From: an uncultured Collinsella sp.
GTDB taxonomy: Bacteria > Actinomycetota > Coriobacteriia > Coriobacteriales > Coriobacteriaceae
DNA: 63,212 nucleotides
Assembly: GCA_905210085.1 (NCBI GenBank)
Contig: CAJLVJ010000004.1
Location: forward strand, 1 to 63,212
Reading direction: 5' to 3'
Shown: positions 1-8,650 of the stretch, piece by piece
Layout: the number at the start of each line of letters is the position of its first letter
Position numbering within the stretch: position 1 is the first letter of the stretch
Translations under genes and position numbers: made by a program
Notes under the pieces: model-generated
Told to the model about the DNA's origin: nothing
Databases searched by the model: none
Seen by the model: the letters and a program-made list of their open reading frames with translations, nothing else

Positions 1-10
1 ACGCGCATAA

Positions 11-49
11 AGAAAGCCTCCCATTTCTCATGTCCAAGAAATGGGAGGC
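11..49 (-). terminator. Rho-independent terminator
   Basis: A perfect 13-bp stem (16-28 with 37-49) with an 8-base loop is followed on the minus strand by a T-rich tract (complement of the A-rich run at 11-15). It is a second terminator beyond the one directly after proS. It may end read-through from the proS operon or a transcript belonging to the next gene off the left edge. Confidence 0.8.
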
Positions 50-100
50 AGTTCAAATGGGCTGTGGGGTTTTCCTTTTAGATATCGAGGATGCCACAAG

Positions 101-151
101 ATAAAAGGACGGCCCCGCATCTCCCCGATCTGGAGAAATGCGGGGCCGTCC
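101..151 (-). terminator. Rho-independent terminator of the proS operon
   Basis: A 14-bp GC-rich perfect stem (107-120 with 138-151) is followed on the minus strand by TTTTAT. It starts about 30 bases after the proS stop codon and closes the long pyrH-to-proS operon. Confidence 0.9.
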
Positions 152-181
152 CGTATATCGAACTACAAGCGAAATCGTCGA

Positions 182-1903
182 TTAACGGCGTGCTGCCTTC
201 ACAAGCTCGGCGACCTTGGCGACGACCTCGTCGATCGCCACATCCTCGCGCTCACCCGTGGCACGGTCCTTGAGCTCAACGGTGCCATTCTTAAGGCCAC
301 GCTTACCCAGAACGACCTGATACGGGAAGCCCATAAGGTCGTTGTCGGCAAACTTAAAGCCGGGACGCTCGTCGCGATCGTCGACGACGACCTCGATACC
401 CTCGGCACACAAGCCATCAACAATCTGCTCGCAGACGGTAGCGCACTCTTCCTTCTTGGGATCAAGCGGAATCACCGCGACCTCGTACGGGGCAACGGAG
501 ACCGGCCAGACGATGCCGTGCTCGTCGTTGTGCTGCTCCACAACGGCAGCGAGCGAGCGGGACACGCCCACGCCGTAGCAGCCCATGATGAGCGGCTTCT
601 CCTTGCCGTCCTCGTCCATAAAGGTGGCACCCATGGCCTCGGAATACTTGGTGCCCAGCTGGAAGACCTGAGAGACCTCGATGCCGCGGGCAGCGGAGAG
701 CGGCTTGCCGCAGTGCGGGCAAGGGTCGCCGGCGACAACGGTGACCAGATCGGCCCACTCATCGACGGTAAAGTCGCGCTCGGGGCAGGCACCGGTAAAG
801 TGATAATCGACCTCGTTGGCACCGCAGGCCCACTGCTTGGAATCGCGCAGGCTCTCGTCGCACACCAGACGGATGCCATCGGGCAGGTTAACCGGTCCGA
901 TAAAGCCCTTGTGCAGACCGTTCGCCTGAAGCTCCTCGTCGGTCATCATGCGATAGCCCTTGCCAAAGACGTGCTCGGCCTTGCAATCGTTGAGCTCGTG
1001 ATCGCCCGGAACAATGGCCACGACCGGCTTGCCCTCGGCGTCGATGAGTGCCAGCGACTTGCGCGTGCCGTTCTCGGGGAACCCAAAGAACTTAGCAACA
1101 GCCTCAATGGTGCCCATGCCCGGAGTCTCAACCTTGGTGAGCGTACCGTCACCAGGACCCTCGGTCACGACGACCTTGGTGCTTGCCGCCTCGTCATCGG
1201 CAGCAAAGCCGCAATCGTCGCAGTAGACGAGCGAAGCCTCGCCGGCGTCGGCCAAAGCCATGTACTCGACGGAGGTATCGCCACCGATCTCACCGGAGTC
1301 GGCAACAACGGGCAGGGCCTTGATATAGCAGCGCTCGCAGATGTTAGCGTAGGCCTGCTTCATCTTGTCATACTCCTCCTGCAGGCTCTCCTGCGTGGCG
1401 GAGAAGCTGTAGGCGTCCTTCATGATGAACTCGCGACCGCGCATCAGGCCAAAGCGGGGGCGGAACTCGTCGCGGAACTTGTCCTGAATGTGGTACAGGT
1501 TGACGGGCAGCTGCTTGTAGGAGCGCAGCTCGTTGCGCACCAGGGCCGTGACGGTCTCCTCGTGCGTGGGGCCCAGGACGAACTCGCGACCATGACGGTC
1601 GTCAAAGCGCACAAGCTCCTTGCCATAGGCGTCGATGCGCCCGGACTCGCGCCACAACTCGGCGTCGACCATGATAGGCATCATAAGCTCCTGGGCGCCG
1701 GCAGCGTCCATCTCGTCGCGCACGATATTCTCGATCTTACGGATCGAGCGCCAAGCAAGCGGCAGGTAGGAATACAGGCCGGCGGCCTCCTTGCGGATCA
1801 TGCCGGCACGGAGCAGCAGGCGGTGACTGGCGAGCTCAGCGTCCGCCGGATCCTCTTTAAGCGTCGGCGCATAGAGCTTAGACATGTACATTGCTCGGGT
1901 CAT
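182..1903 (-). CDS. proS: Prolyl-tRNA synthetase, bacterial type
   Basis: Charges tRNA-Pro with proline in the cytoplasm. The 573-residue protein has the length and layout of the bacterial class II form with an editing (INS) insertion: an N-terminal class II core with the motif 2 region around residue 140 (RDEFRPRFGLMRGREF), the inserted editing domain in the middle, then the motif 3 region (GCYGVGVSRSLAAVVEQ) and an anticodon-binding domain. The ATG directly follows the ispG stop codon with no spacer, and GAGGAG lies six bases upstream, so translation is probably coupled. It is the last gene of the operon; two terminators follow. Confidence 0.97.
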   Translation of the reverse strand: MTRAMYMSKLYAPTLKEDPADAELASHRLLLRAGMIRKEAAGLYSYLPLAWRSIRKIENIVRDEMDAAGAQELMMPIMVDAELWRESGRIDAYGKELVRFDDRHGREFVLGPTHEETVTALVRNELRSYKQLPVNLYHIQDKFRDEFRPRFGLMRGREFIMKDAYSFSATQESLQEEYDKMKQAYANICERCYIKALPVVADSGEIGGDTSVEYMALADAGEASLVYCDDCGFAADDEAASTKVVVTEGPGDGTLTKVETPGMGTIEAVAKFFGFPENGTRKSLALIDAEGKPVVAIVPGDHELNDCKAEHVFGKGYRMMTDEELQANGLHKGFIGPVNLPDGIRLVCDESLRDSKQWACGANEVDYHFTGACPERDFTVDEWADLVTVVAGDPCPHCGKPLSAARGIEVSQVFQLGTKYSEAMGATFMDEDGKEKPLIMGCYGVGVSRSLAAVVEQHNDEHGIVWPVSVAPYEVAVIPLDPKKEECATVCEQIVDGLCAEGIEVVVDDRDERPGFKFADNDLMGFPYQVVLGKRGLKNGTVELKDRATGEREDVAIDEVVAKVAELVKAARR

Positions 1904-2986
1904 TTATTTCTCCTCAATAAGTTTGTCGACCTCGGCCATCAGCGCGTCGACAATTTGGTCCTCAGCTACTTTACCAATGATCTGGCCATGCGAAAAGAGC
2001 AAGGCCTGACCACGTCCGCAAGCAACGCCCAGGTCGGCATCAGAAGCCTCGCCGGGGCCATTAACGGCACATCCCATAACGGCAATCGAAAGCGGCGCGG
2101 TATAGTTCTTAAGCCGCTCGGTTACTTCCTCGGCAATGGGAATAAGGTTAACCTGGCAGCGGGCGCACGTGGGGCACGAGACAATCTCGGGGCCACGGCG
2201 ACGCAGGCCCAACGACTGCAGAATACCCCAGGCAACCGGCGGCTCCTCAACCGGATCGGCTGTGAGCGACACACGCATGGTGTCGCCAATGCCTTCGGAA
2301 AGCAAGATACCCAAGCCTACAGAGCTCTTGATGGTGCCCTGGAGCTTGGTCCCCGCCTCCGTCACGCCCAGGTGAAGCGGAACGTGGGGAATCTCACGCG
2401 ACAGGGCTCGATAGGTATCGAGCGTCGTTTGCACGCTATGGGCCTTGGCCGAAAGCACAATGTTCGTAAAGCCGCGGTCCTCAAAGTGCTTGACGAAGCG
2501 CTCGCTCGACATCACGAGCTTTTCGGGCTGCGTGAGGTCGTCGCGCTCGGCGATATCCTGCTCAAGCGAACCAGCGTTGACACCGATGCGAATTGCGCAG
2601 CCCGCAGCACCCGCGGCATCGATGACAGCATCGACCTTGGCCCAATCGCCGATATTACCGGGATTGATGCGGAGCTTGGCGGCACCGGCCTCCACAGCGC
2701 CAATGGCCAGCTTGTGGTTAAAGTGGATATCGGCAACGATTGGCACCGGAGACTCGGCACAGATGGTGCGGAAACCCTCAAGCGCGGCCTCGGTGGGCAC
2801 GCTCACACGCACGATATCGCAGCCAGCCTGCGCCAACGCGCACACTTGCGCAAGCGTTGCCTGGGCATCAGCGGTATCGGTGCAGGTCATGGATTGGACC
2901 ACCACCGGCGCGCCGCCACCGATCTGCACACCGCCCACATGCACGGGGCGCGTCAACTCGCGAGGCAAAGGATGGGATAAAGACAA
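1904..2986 (-). CDS. ispG: 4-hydroxy-3-methylbut-2-enyl diphosphate synthase (flavodoxin/ferredoxin)
   Basis: Penultimate step of the MEP isoprenoid pathway, converting MEcPP to HMBPP with a 4Fe-4S cluster. The C-terminal half shows the cluster cysteines in SCPTCARC and in AVMGCAVNGPGEA. The open frame extends to 3073, but that part overlaps the rseP 3' end and is not family-like. A TTG at 2986 has GGGGAG eight bases upstream and gives 360 residues, the usual family size, so I chose it. dxr, the second MEP enzyme, lies two genes upstream in the same operon, and uppS consumes the pathway's products. Confidence 0.95.
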   Translation of the reverse strand: MSLSHPLPRELTRPVHVGGVQIGGGAPVVVQSMTCTDTADAQATLAQVCALAQAGCDIVRVSVPTEAALEGFRTICAESPVPIVADIHFNHKLAIGAVEAGAAKLRINPGNIGDWAKVDAVIDAAGAAGCAIRIGVNAGSLEQDIAERDDLTQPEKLVMSSERFVKHFEDRGFTNIVLSAKAHSVQTTLDTYRALSREIPHVPLHLGVTEAGTKLQGTIKSSVGLGILLSEGIGDTMRVSLTADPVEEPPVAWGILQSLGLRRRGPEIVSCPTCARCQVNLIPIAEEVTERLKNYTAPLSIAVMGCAVNGPGEASDADLGVACGRGQALLFSHGQIIGKVAEDQIVDALMAEVDKLIEEK

Positions 2987-2999
2987 TCCAAACACTCCC

Positions 3000-4361
3000 C
3001 TACAGAATAAATCGAAGGATGTCGGAACGAAGCATATAGACAAACAGCAGCGCAAAGAGCGCGATGCCCACATAGCTCACAATCGTCTGGACCTTGAGAG
3101 GTAGCTCGCGGCCCGCAATCTTTTGAATGATCTCGATGACCAGCTTGCCGCCATCGAGTGGTGGGATGGGCAGCAGGTTCATAAAGCCAAGCGAGAACGA
3201 AATGAGGGCGGCAAACGAAAGGAACGTGGCAGGGCCGGCAGCAGCAGCCTGTGAGGACATAACGCTAATACCCACGATCGACGAGGACTGGTCGAGAATC
3301 TCCATCGTATGCTGCGGCTGGAGTAGGCGCATCACGCCCTCCGCTGTCTGCACGACATAGGAGAAAGACAGGCGAGCCGACGTGATGAGGTCTAAACGGA
3401 CCACCTGCGTAGAGGCATACACACCTAGGCGCTCATCCTCTTTGAGCGCAACCGTGGTCGAATGCTGCTTGCCGTCACGCTCGTACTCGATGGCGATATC
3501 GTCCTTACCGGCAGCCTTGCCGATGGCATCGTAAACGTCCATCCAGGTAGAGCACGATACTCCGTCAACCGAAAGGATCGCGTCGCCGCCCTCGATACCC
3601 GCCTTGGCGGCAATAGACCCCTCGTCAACCTGACCGATCACGTTGGTATCCATCGGCACGGTGACACCCGTAATGGAATAGATGCTCATAAGGAGCAAAA
3701 AACCCATCAGGATATTGACGAGAATGCCCGCGAGCAGCATAAAGGCGCGCTTGAGAAAGCCCTGGCCAAGATAAGTGTGCGAGCGCTCTTGCGCCAAGAA
3801 ATCAGCCTCGCCGCACGGCAGCTCCCACACATCGCCCTCGGCAGTCGCATGCTCTCGATCGAACCGGCGGCCGTCAAAGGTGGTGTAACCCGCAGCGTCT
3901 CGAGGCAGTGTCTGATACTTAGTGGGATAGTAGCTCGGTGAGGGCTTCTCCCCTTCCTCATACCAAGGTGCGATGGAGCCCCAGCCCAGCAACAGAGCAC
4001 AAGCCTCGAGCACATCCTCCTCGGAAAGCTCGAGCTCGACAGCAAGGTCGGCCACGGTCACGCGACCATGACGGTAGATAGCCGCGAGCACGCGATCGGC
4101 GCACGAGACATCGGTCGGATCCATACCGCAGATGGCAGCGTAGCCACCCAGCAGCAGCGGGGTCACGCCAAACTTGGTTCCAATGCGACGCGACGTGTAA
4201 TGGATGTCAAAGCGGCACGGCAGGCCCAAAAAGAACTCGGTCACACGGACGCCGCAGGCACGCGCCGCCAAAAAGTGGCCACCCTCGTGCAAAAACACGA
4301 GGACGGAAAGCATCAGCAGGCCCCAAAAGACCGATGAAAGAACGCTCAGAACAGTATCCAT
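3000..4361 (-). CDS. rseP: Site-2 intramembrane metalloprotease (RseP/M50) with an inserted winged-helix-like segment
   Basis: Membrane zinc protease of regulated intramembrane proteolysis. The first membrane helix carries HEGGH (residues 25-29), the C-terminal membrane part carries the LDG motif (LPIPPLDGGK), and a single PDZ domain lies between (around GQVDEGSIAAKAGIEGGDA). Odd: between the GGY loop (about residue 72) and the second membrane helix there are roughly 95 extra residues. Their first half (about 86-132) reads like a small winged helix (YRHGRVTVADLAVELELSEE), followed by a charged, Tyr-rich linker. The frame could start at a TTG at 4376, but AAGGA abuts that codon; ATG 4361 is more family-like, though its SD spacing is long, so the start is uncertain. 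The operon position beside cdsA, uppS and dxr is classic for rseP. Confidence 0.92.
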   Translation of the reverse strand: MDTVLSVLSSVFWGLLMLSVLVFLHEGGHFLAARACGVRVTEFFLGLPCRFDIHYTSRRIGTKFGVTPLLLGGYAAICGMDPTDVSCADRVLAAIYRHGRVTVADLAVELELSEEDVLEACALLLGWGSIAPWYEEGEKPSPSYYPTKYQTLPRDAAGYTTFDGRRFDREHATAEGDVWELPCGEADFLAQERSHTYLGQGFLKRAFMLLAGILVNILMGFLLLMSIYSITGVTVPMDTNVIGQVDEGSIAAKAGIEGGDAILSVDGVSCSTWMDVYDAIGKAAGKDDIAIEYERDGKQHSTTVALKEDERLGVYASTQVVRLDLITSARLSFSYVVQTAEGVMRLLQPQHTMEILDQSSSIVGISVMSSQAAAAGPATFLSFAALISFSLGFMNLLPIPPLDGGKLVIEIIQKIAGRELPLKVQTIVSYVGIALFALLFVYMLRSDILRFIL

Positions 4362-4386
4362 AAAACGAAAAAGCAATCCTTATGGG

Positions 4387-5574
4387 TTAGGAACGAGTTG
4401 CGACGAGTACCTGCGCAGCCTTTTCACGCGCCCACGCATCGATATCGTGAAGTTGCTCAAACGAATCGACCGCCTGCACATCGTGGGCATCCATGCAGGA
4501 TTCCACAATGCGATCGATATCGGTAAAGCTGCAGCCATCGCGCAGGAAGGCATCGACGGCGACCTCGTTGGCGGCATTGAGCACGCACGGCATGGTGCCA
4601 CCCGTCTTGCCGGCACGCTCGGCCAGTGCCAGACAGCGGAAGGTATCCATGTCGGCAGCATCAAACGTGAGCTGCCCCAACTCGCGAAAATCGATACGAG
4701 GCGCCGGAGTATCCCAACGCTCGGGATACGAGAACGCGAACTGGATGGGAATACGCATGTCGGAAGCACCGAGATGCGCTATCACGGAGCCGTCGGAGAA
4801 CTCGACCATAGAGTGAATCTTGGACTGACGCTGCACGACCACGTTAATGAAATCGAGGTCGCAGTTAAACAGATGCATGGCCTCAATGCGCTCCAGGCCC
4901 TTGTTCATGAGGGTGGCGGAGTCGATGGTGATCTTGGCGCCCATGGCCCACGTGGGATGTGCGAGGGCATCGGCACGCGTCACGCGGTCGAGCTCGTCGC
5001 GCGTGCGGCCAAAAAACGGACCGCCCGAGCAGGTGAGCCAAATACAATGAGCCTCGCGTGGGTTCTCCCCCAGATAGCACTGGAAGATGGCGGAGTGCTC
5101 AGAGTCGACTGGAATAAGCTGGCCCGGTTGCGCCAACGGCATAAGCAAGTCGCCACCGACGACGAGGGACTCCTTGTTGGCAAGGGCAAGGCGTTTATTT
5201 GAGGTCAAGGCCGCATGGCTCGCCTCGAGACCGGCGGCACCCACAATAGCGACGAGTACGCAGTCGACATCGTCGCGACGCGCGAGCTCGCAAACCGCCT
5301 GCGCGCCAACGCCGAGCTTCATTCCCTCGGGCAACTCCTGCAGCACGGCGTCATCGCCATGAGCGACATCGGCCACGGCAACCGCCGAAACCGAGAACTC
5401 GCGGGCAGCGGCAACAAGCTCGGAGGTACTGGAGTTAACGGACAGCGCCGTCACCTGCAGGCGATCGGCATGCTGGCGGCACACATCGAGCGCCTGGGTG
5501 CCGATGGAGCCCGTACAACCCAGGATGGCAACACGGAGGCGTCCATCGGGGCCATACGTCGTCTGGAATGACAT
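4387..5574 (-). CDS. dxr: 1-deoxy-D-xylulose 5-phosphate reductoisomerase
   Basis: NADPH-dependent step of the MEP pathway from DXP to MEP. The N-terminal Rossmann motif GCTGSIGTQ, the NKESLVVGG block and the C-terminal metal/substrate region with SATLMNKGLE are all visible, and 395 residues is normal. The ATG overlaps the cdsA stop codon by one base (TAATG), indicating translational coupling. The gap to rseP is 10-25 bases depending on which rseP start is used. Confidence 0.97.
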   Translation of the reverse strand: MSFQTTYGPDGRLRVAILGCTGSIGTQALDVCRQHADRLQVTALSVNSSTSELVAAAREFSVSAVAVADVAHGDDAVLQELPEGMKLGVGAQAVCELARRDDVDCVLVAIVGAAGLEASHAALTSNKRLALANKESLVVGGDLLMPLAQPGQLIPVDSEHSAIFQCYLGENPREAHCIWLTCSGGPFFGRTRDELDRVTRADALAHPTWAMGAKITIDSATLMNKGLERIEAMHLFNCDLDFINVVVQRQSKIHSMVEFSDGSVIAHLGASDMRIPIQFAFSYPERWDTPAPRIDFRELGQLTFDAADMDTFRCLALAERAGKTGGTMPCVLNAANEVAVDAFLRDGCSFTDIDRIVESCMDAHDVQAVDSFEQLHDIDAWAREKAAQVLVATRS

Positions 5575-6473
5575 TACAGCACGCCTCCGATCATCAGCAT
5601 CAGCTGCGCGGTGATGCAGCCGAAGATAAGCGAATCGCTACGATCGAGCATGCCGCCGTGGCCCGGGATAAGGTTGCCGGAATCTTTGACGCCCACACCG
5701 CGCTTGATGCGCGACTCGATAAGGTCGCCGATAACGCCCAGAATGGACACGACCACGCCGCACAGCAGCGCATAGGGCAGGCTGAGCTTGAAGAAATGCG
5801 TCGCCCACAGGATGAGCCAAATCAAAACCGAGCCCAGGATGCCGCCAACAAACCCCTCCCAGCTCTTTTTGGGAGAGATCTTGGGAACCATCTTGTGTTT
5901 GCCGATACGGCTACCCACGATATAGGCAAACGAATCGGAGACCCAGAGAGACGCGCAAACACCCACCGAAAGCAGGGCGCCGGCAAAACCGGGCACGGCA
6001 TCGCGCAGCAGCACGATAGCCGACAGCATAAAACCGGTGTAGATGGGACCCATGAGTGTCACGGCAACATCGGATATGCGGGTACGCGGCGACCAGACAT
6101 ACCAAATGCCCACAGCGAGCATCAGGGCAAAAAGCAGGGCATTCAGCAGCATCGAATCGCCCAACGCCGACAGCGGAAAGAGCACGGCGGCAGCGATACC
6201 CATGCGCTCGTTAGCCATCTTGCCATCGAGCCTTGTCATACGGAAAAACTCATAGCAGCACAGACCGCTCATGACGGAAACAAAGATGGCCGTGGGCACG
6301 ATACCCAAAACCAGGCACAGGATAAAGACAACGGCGTAGACGATACCGGCGGCGGCACGGGTAATAAAGCCCGCCAGCCACGAACCGGAACCGCTCTTCG
6401 CTGCAGGCGCTCCCGCAGTGGCAGCTTTACGCGCAGGCGTCTTGGGAGCAGATGCCTTGGGACGATCGGACAC
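5574..6473 (-). CDS. cdsA: Phosphatidate cytidylyltransferase (CDP-diacylglycerol synthase)
   Basis: Makes CDP-diacylglycerol from phosphatidate and CTP at the membrane for phospholipid synthesis. The 299-residue protein has an Ala/Lys/Pro-rich cytoplasmic N-terminus (about 45 residues), several hydrophobic segments, and the C-terminal family signature around SGNLIPGHGGMLDRSDSL. The start is GTG with GAGG seven bases upstream, two bases after uppS. The uppS-cdsA-dxr-rseP order is a common bacterial arrangement. Confidence 0.96.
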   Translation of the reverse strand: MSDRPKASAPKTPARKAATAGAPAAKSGSGSWLAGFITRAAAGIVYAVVFILCLVLGIVPTAIFVSVMSGLCCYEFFRMTRLDGKMANERMGIAAAVLFPLSALGDSMLLNALLFALMLAVGIWYVWSPRTRISDVAVTLMGPIYTGFMLSAIVLLRDAVPGFAGALLSVGVCASLWVSDSFAYIVGSRIGKHKMVPKISPKKSWEGFVGGILGSVLIWLILWATHFFKLSLPYALLCGVVVSILGVIGDLIESRIKRGVGVKDSGNLIPGHGGMLDRSDSLIFGCITAQLMLMIGGVL

Positions 6474-6475
6474 GA

Positions 6476-7270
6476 TTAAGCCTCCTCGGTCTTGCTCAGT
6501 CCACCAAACCTACGGTCACGGCCCTGATAGGCCAAAATGGCGTCGACAAGGCCCCAACGATCAAAGTCGGGCCAATAGGTATCGGTGACGTAGAACTCGG
6601 AATAAGCTACCTGCCACAGCAGATAGTTCGAAAGGCGCAGCTCACCAGAGGTGCGAATCACAAGCTCAGGATCGGGAAGACCGGCGGTATAGAGGTGGGA
6701 AGCCACCATGTCGTCATCAATTGCGGCAGGATCGATCTTACCGGCGGCAACGTCGAGTGCGATCTGACGGACAGCGCGGGTAATCTCGGCACGCGCGCCG
6801 TAGTTGACGGCAAGCGCCAGCGTCATACCGGTGTGATCGGCGCACTCGGCAAGACCGCGTTCAAAAACGTCGCGGGTCTTCTTGGGCAGCGCGGAAATAT
6901 CACCCAAAAAGACAACGCGCACGTTTTCGCGCTTCAGAAGCGGCAACTCGTCGATGAACGTCTTGGCAAACAGGTGCATCAAGACGTTGACCTCATGCTG
7001 CGGGCGGTTCCAGTTTTCGGTAGAAAACGCATAGGCCGAAAGCACGTCGACGCCCAGGCGCACGCAGGCGGTAATGATCTCGCGCAGCGAGACGATACCC
7101 GCCTTGTGGCCCTCAGTGCGTGCAAGACCGCGCGACGTGGCCCAACGACCGTTGCCGTCCATGATGCACGAGATATGGTGCGGAATGTTATTGAGGTCAA
7201 GGTCGGAAAAACCGACGCCCGCAGGGGCGTCGGCAAAGTACTCGACCAGTTTATGCTCGTCGTATTGCAC
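6476..7270 (-). CDS. uppS: Isoprenyl (undecaprenyl-type) diphosphate synthase, cis
   Basis: Elongates farnesyl diphosphate with isopentenyl diphosphate to make the lipid carrier for peptidoglycan and surface polysaccharides. The catalytic Asp motif (MDGNGRWA) is near residue 37, followed by the conserved GLARTEGHKAG and, later, the RTSGELRLSNYLLWQ block. At 264 residues it is of normal size. The start is GTG with GGAG seven bases upstream, and the frr stop is one base away. The exact chain length of the product cannot be read from the sequence. Confidence 0.95.
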   Translation of the reverse strand: MQYDEHKLVEYFADAPAGVGFSDLDLNNIPHHISCIMDGNGRWATSRGLARTEGHKAGIVSLREIITACVRLGVDVLSAYAFSTENWNRPQHEVNVLMHLFAKTFIDELPLLKRENVRVVFLGDISALPKKTRDVFERGLAECADHTGMTLALAVNYGARAEITRAVRQIALDVAAGKIDPAAIDDDMVASHLYTAGLPDPELVIRTSGELRLSNYLLWQVAYSEFYVTDTYWPDFDRWGLVDAILAYQGRDRRFGGLSKTEEA

Positions 7271-7271
7271 C

Positions 7272-7808
7272 TTAGATCTCCATGACCTCGGCTTCTTTTT
7301 CCTTCAGAAGCTCCTCGACCTTGGCGACATACTCATCGGTGTGCTTCTGGACCTTGGCCTGCTCGCGACGGACATCGTCCTCGGTGAGCTCCTCATCGCG
7401 CTCGAGCTTGTTGTTGAAGTCGCGACGGATGTTACGGATAGACACCTTGGCCTGCTCGGCGTACTCGCGGCACTCCTTGACGAGCTCGCGACGGCGCTCC
7501 TCGGTGGGAGCCGGGAACGGAAGACGAACGACGGTGCCATCGGAGTTGGGGGTAATACCCAGATCGGAAGCGCCGATGGCCTTGACGATAGCATTGATGA
7601 GTGCCTTGTCCCACGGCTCGATGAGCAGCATGTGGGCCTCGGGGGTCTTGACGGCGGCAACCTGCGTGACCGGCGTGGGAACACCGTAATAATCGACGGT
7701 GATGTCGGACAGAATGTTGGCATTGGCGCGGCCGGTACGGACCTTGGAGAAGTTATGCTTGAGGGACTCGAGCGACTTGTCCATATGGGCGGTGATGTTC
7801 TCTGCCAT
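7272..7808 (-). CDS. frr: Ribosome recycling factor
   Basis: Splits post-termination ribosomes together with EF-G. The 178-residue protein shows the family N-terminus (MDKSLESLKHNFSKVRTGRA) and the C-terminal RRD/NKLERDEELTEDD helices; it is slightly shorter than the 185 residues of many homologues. ATG is preceded by AGGAGG. pyrH lies two bases upstream; pyrH-frr adjacency is nearly universal in bacteria. Confidence 0.97.
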   Translation of the reverse strand: MAENITAHMDKSLESLKHNFSKVRTGRANANILSDITVDYYGVPTPVTQVAAVKTPEAHMLLIEPWDKALINAIVKAIGASDLGITPNSDGTVVRLPFPAPTEERRRELVKECREYAEQAKVSIRNIRRDFNNKLERDEELTEDDVRREQAKVQKHTDEYVAKVEELLKEKEAEVMEI

Positions 7809-7810
7809 GC

Positions 7811-8533
7811 TTAATCCTCCTGATAGACGAGCGTGCCGACGGGCTCACCCGCGAGCGCGCGCTTGACGGTGTCCTCGCCATCGATGTTGAGGACCAAAAT
7901 CGGCATACGGTTATCCTGGCACAGTGCCGTAGCCGTGGAATCCATAACCTGCAGACCGCGGACGAGAACCTCGTGATAGGTAATCTTGTCAAAACGGACG
8001 GCATCGGCGCACTTGACGGGATCCTTGTCGTAGATGCCGTCAACCTTGGTGGCTTTAATCAGAATCTCGGCGCCGATCTCGCACGCACGAAGAGCCGCGG
8101 CGGTGTCGGTCGTAAAGTACGGATTGCCCGAACCGGCGGCAAAAATAACAACGTTGCCCTTGGAAAGGTGGTTGATGGCGCGACGGCGAATATAGGGCTC
8201 GCAGATCTCGTTCATCTGGATAGCGCTCATAACGCGGCAGGGAACATCGTTGTGCTCGAAGGCATCCTGCAGGGCGAGCGCGTTCATAACGGTTGCCAGC
8301 ATGCCCATGTAGTCGGCCTGAGCACGCTCCATGCCACCGGCAGCGCCGGCCATGCCGCGGAAAATATTACCGCCGCCGACAACGACGCCGACCTCATGGC
8401 CAACGGCGAGCAGCTCCTTGACCTGCTTGGCAAGATGGTCGGTAACCTTGGGGTCGATGCCATATTGGCCGTCGCCCATGAGTGCTTCGCCGGAAAGCTT
8501 AAGAAGCACGCGTTTATATCGGATGTCGGACAA
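7811..8533 (-). CDS. pyrH: UMP kinase
   Basis: Phosphorylates UMP to UDP; a hexameric amino-acid-kinase-fold enzyme. Visible motifs are KLSGEAL at the N-terminus, VVGGGNIFRG, and the TTDTAAALRACEIGAE block; 240 residues is normal. The start is a TTG with AAGGAGG six bases upstream, which I accept because the family N-terminus (RYKRVLLKLSGEAL) begins right there. It is the first gene of the long operon that ends at proS. Confidence 0.97.
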   Translation of the reverse strand: MSDIRYKRVLLKLSGEALMGDGQYGIDPKVTDHLAKQVKELLAVGHEVGVVVGGGNIFRGMAGAAGGMERAQADYMGMLATVMNALALQDAFEHNDVPCRVMSAIQMNEICEPYIRRRAINHLSKGNVVIFAAGSGNPYFTTDTAAALRACEIGAEILIKATKVDGIYDKDPVKCADAVRFDKITYHEVLVRGLQVMDSTATALCQDNRMPILVLNIDGEDTVKRALAGEPVGTLVYQED

Positions 8534-8565
8534 AGCGATCCTCCTTTAATTAGACTCTCAATATG

Positions 8566-8594
8566 ATATCAAAGGCTCTCATAAGAGCCATGAA
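8566..8594 (-). promoter_or_regulatory. Possible promoter of the pyrH operon
   Basis: On the minus strand TTCATG (8589-8594) and TGATAT (8566-8571) are 17 bases apart, just upstream of pyrH. Between them sits a small perfect inverted repeat, GGCTCT-TATG-AGAGCC (8574-8589). Neither box is close to consensus and the site abuts the tsf terminator, so the call is tentative. Confidence 0.35.
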
Positions 8595-8627
8595 AAAGCA
8601 GGCTGTGAGTAAAACCCACAGCCTGCT
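8592..8627 (-). terminator. Rho-independent terminator of rpsB-tsf
   Basis: An 11-bp perfect stem (8597-8607 with 8617-8627) with a 9-base loop is followed on the minus strand by TTTTTC. It lies 24 bases after the tsf stop and separates rpsB-tsf from the pyrH operon. Confidence 0.9.
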
Positions 8628-8650
8628 CATTACCAGCTATAAGAGCTTAT

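Noticed and set aside
41..2980. A 979-codon open frame on the plus strand opposite proS and ispG
   Set aside because: It is the antisense shadow of two well-identified genes in GC-rich DNA, has low-complexity composition, no family motif and no ribosome-binding site.
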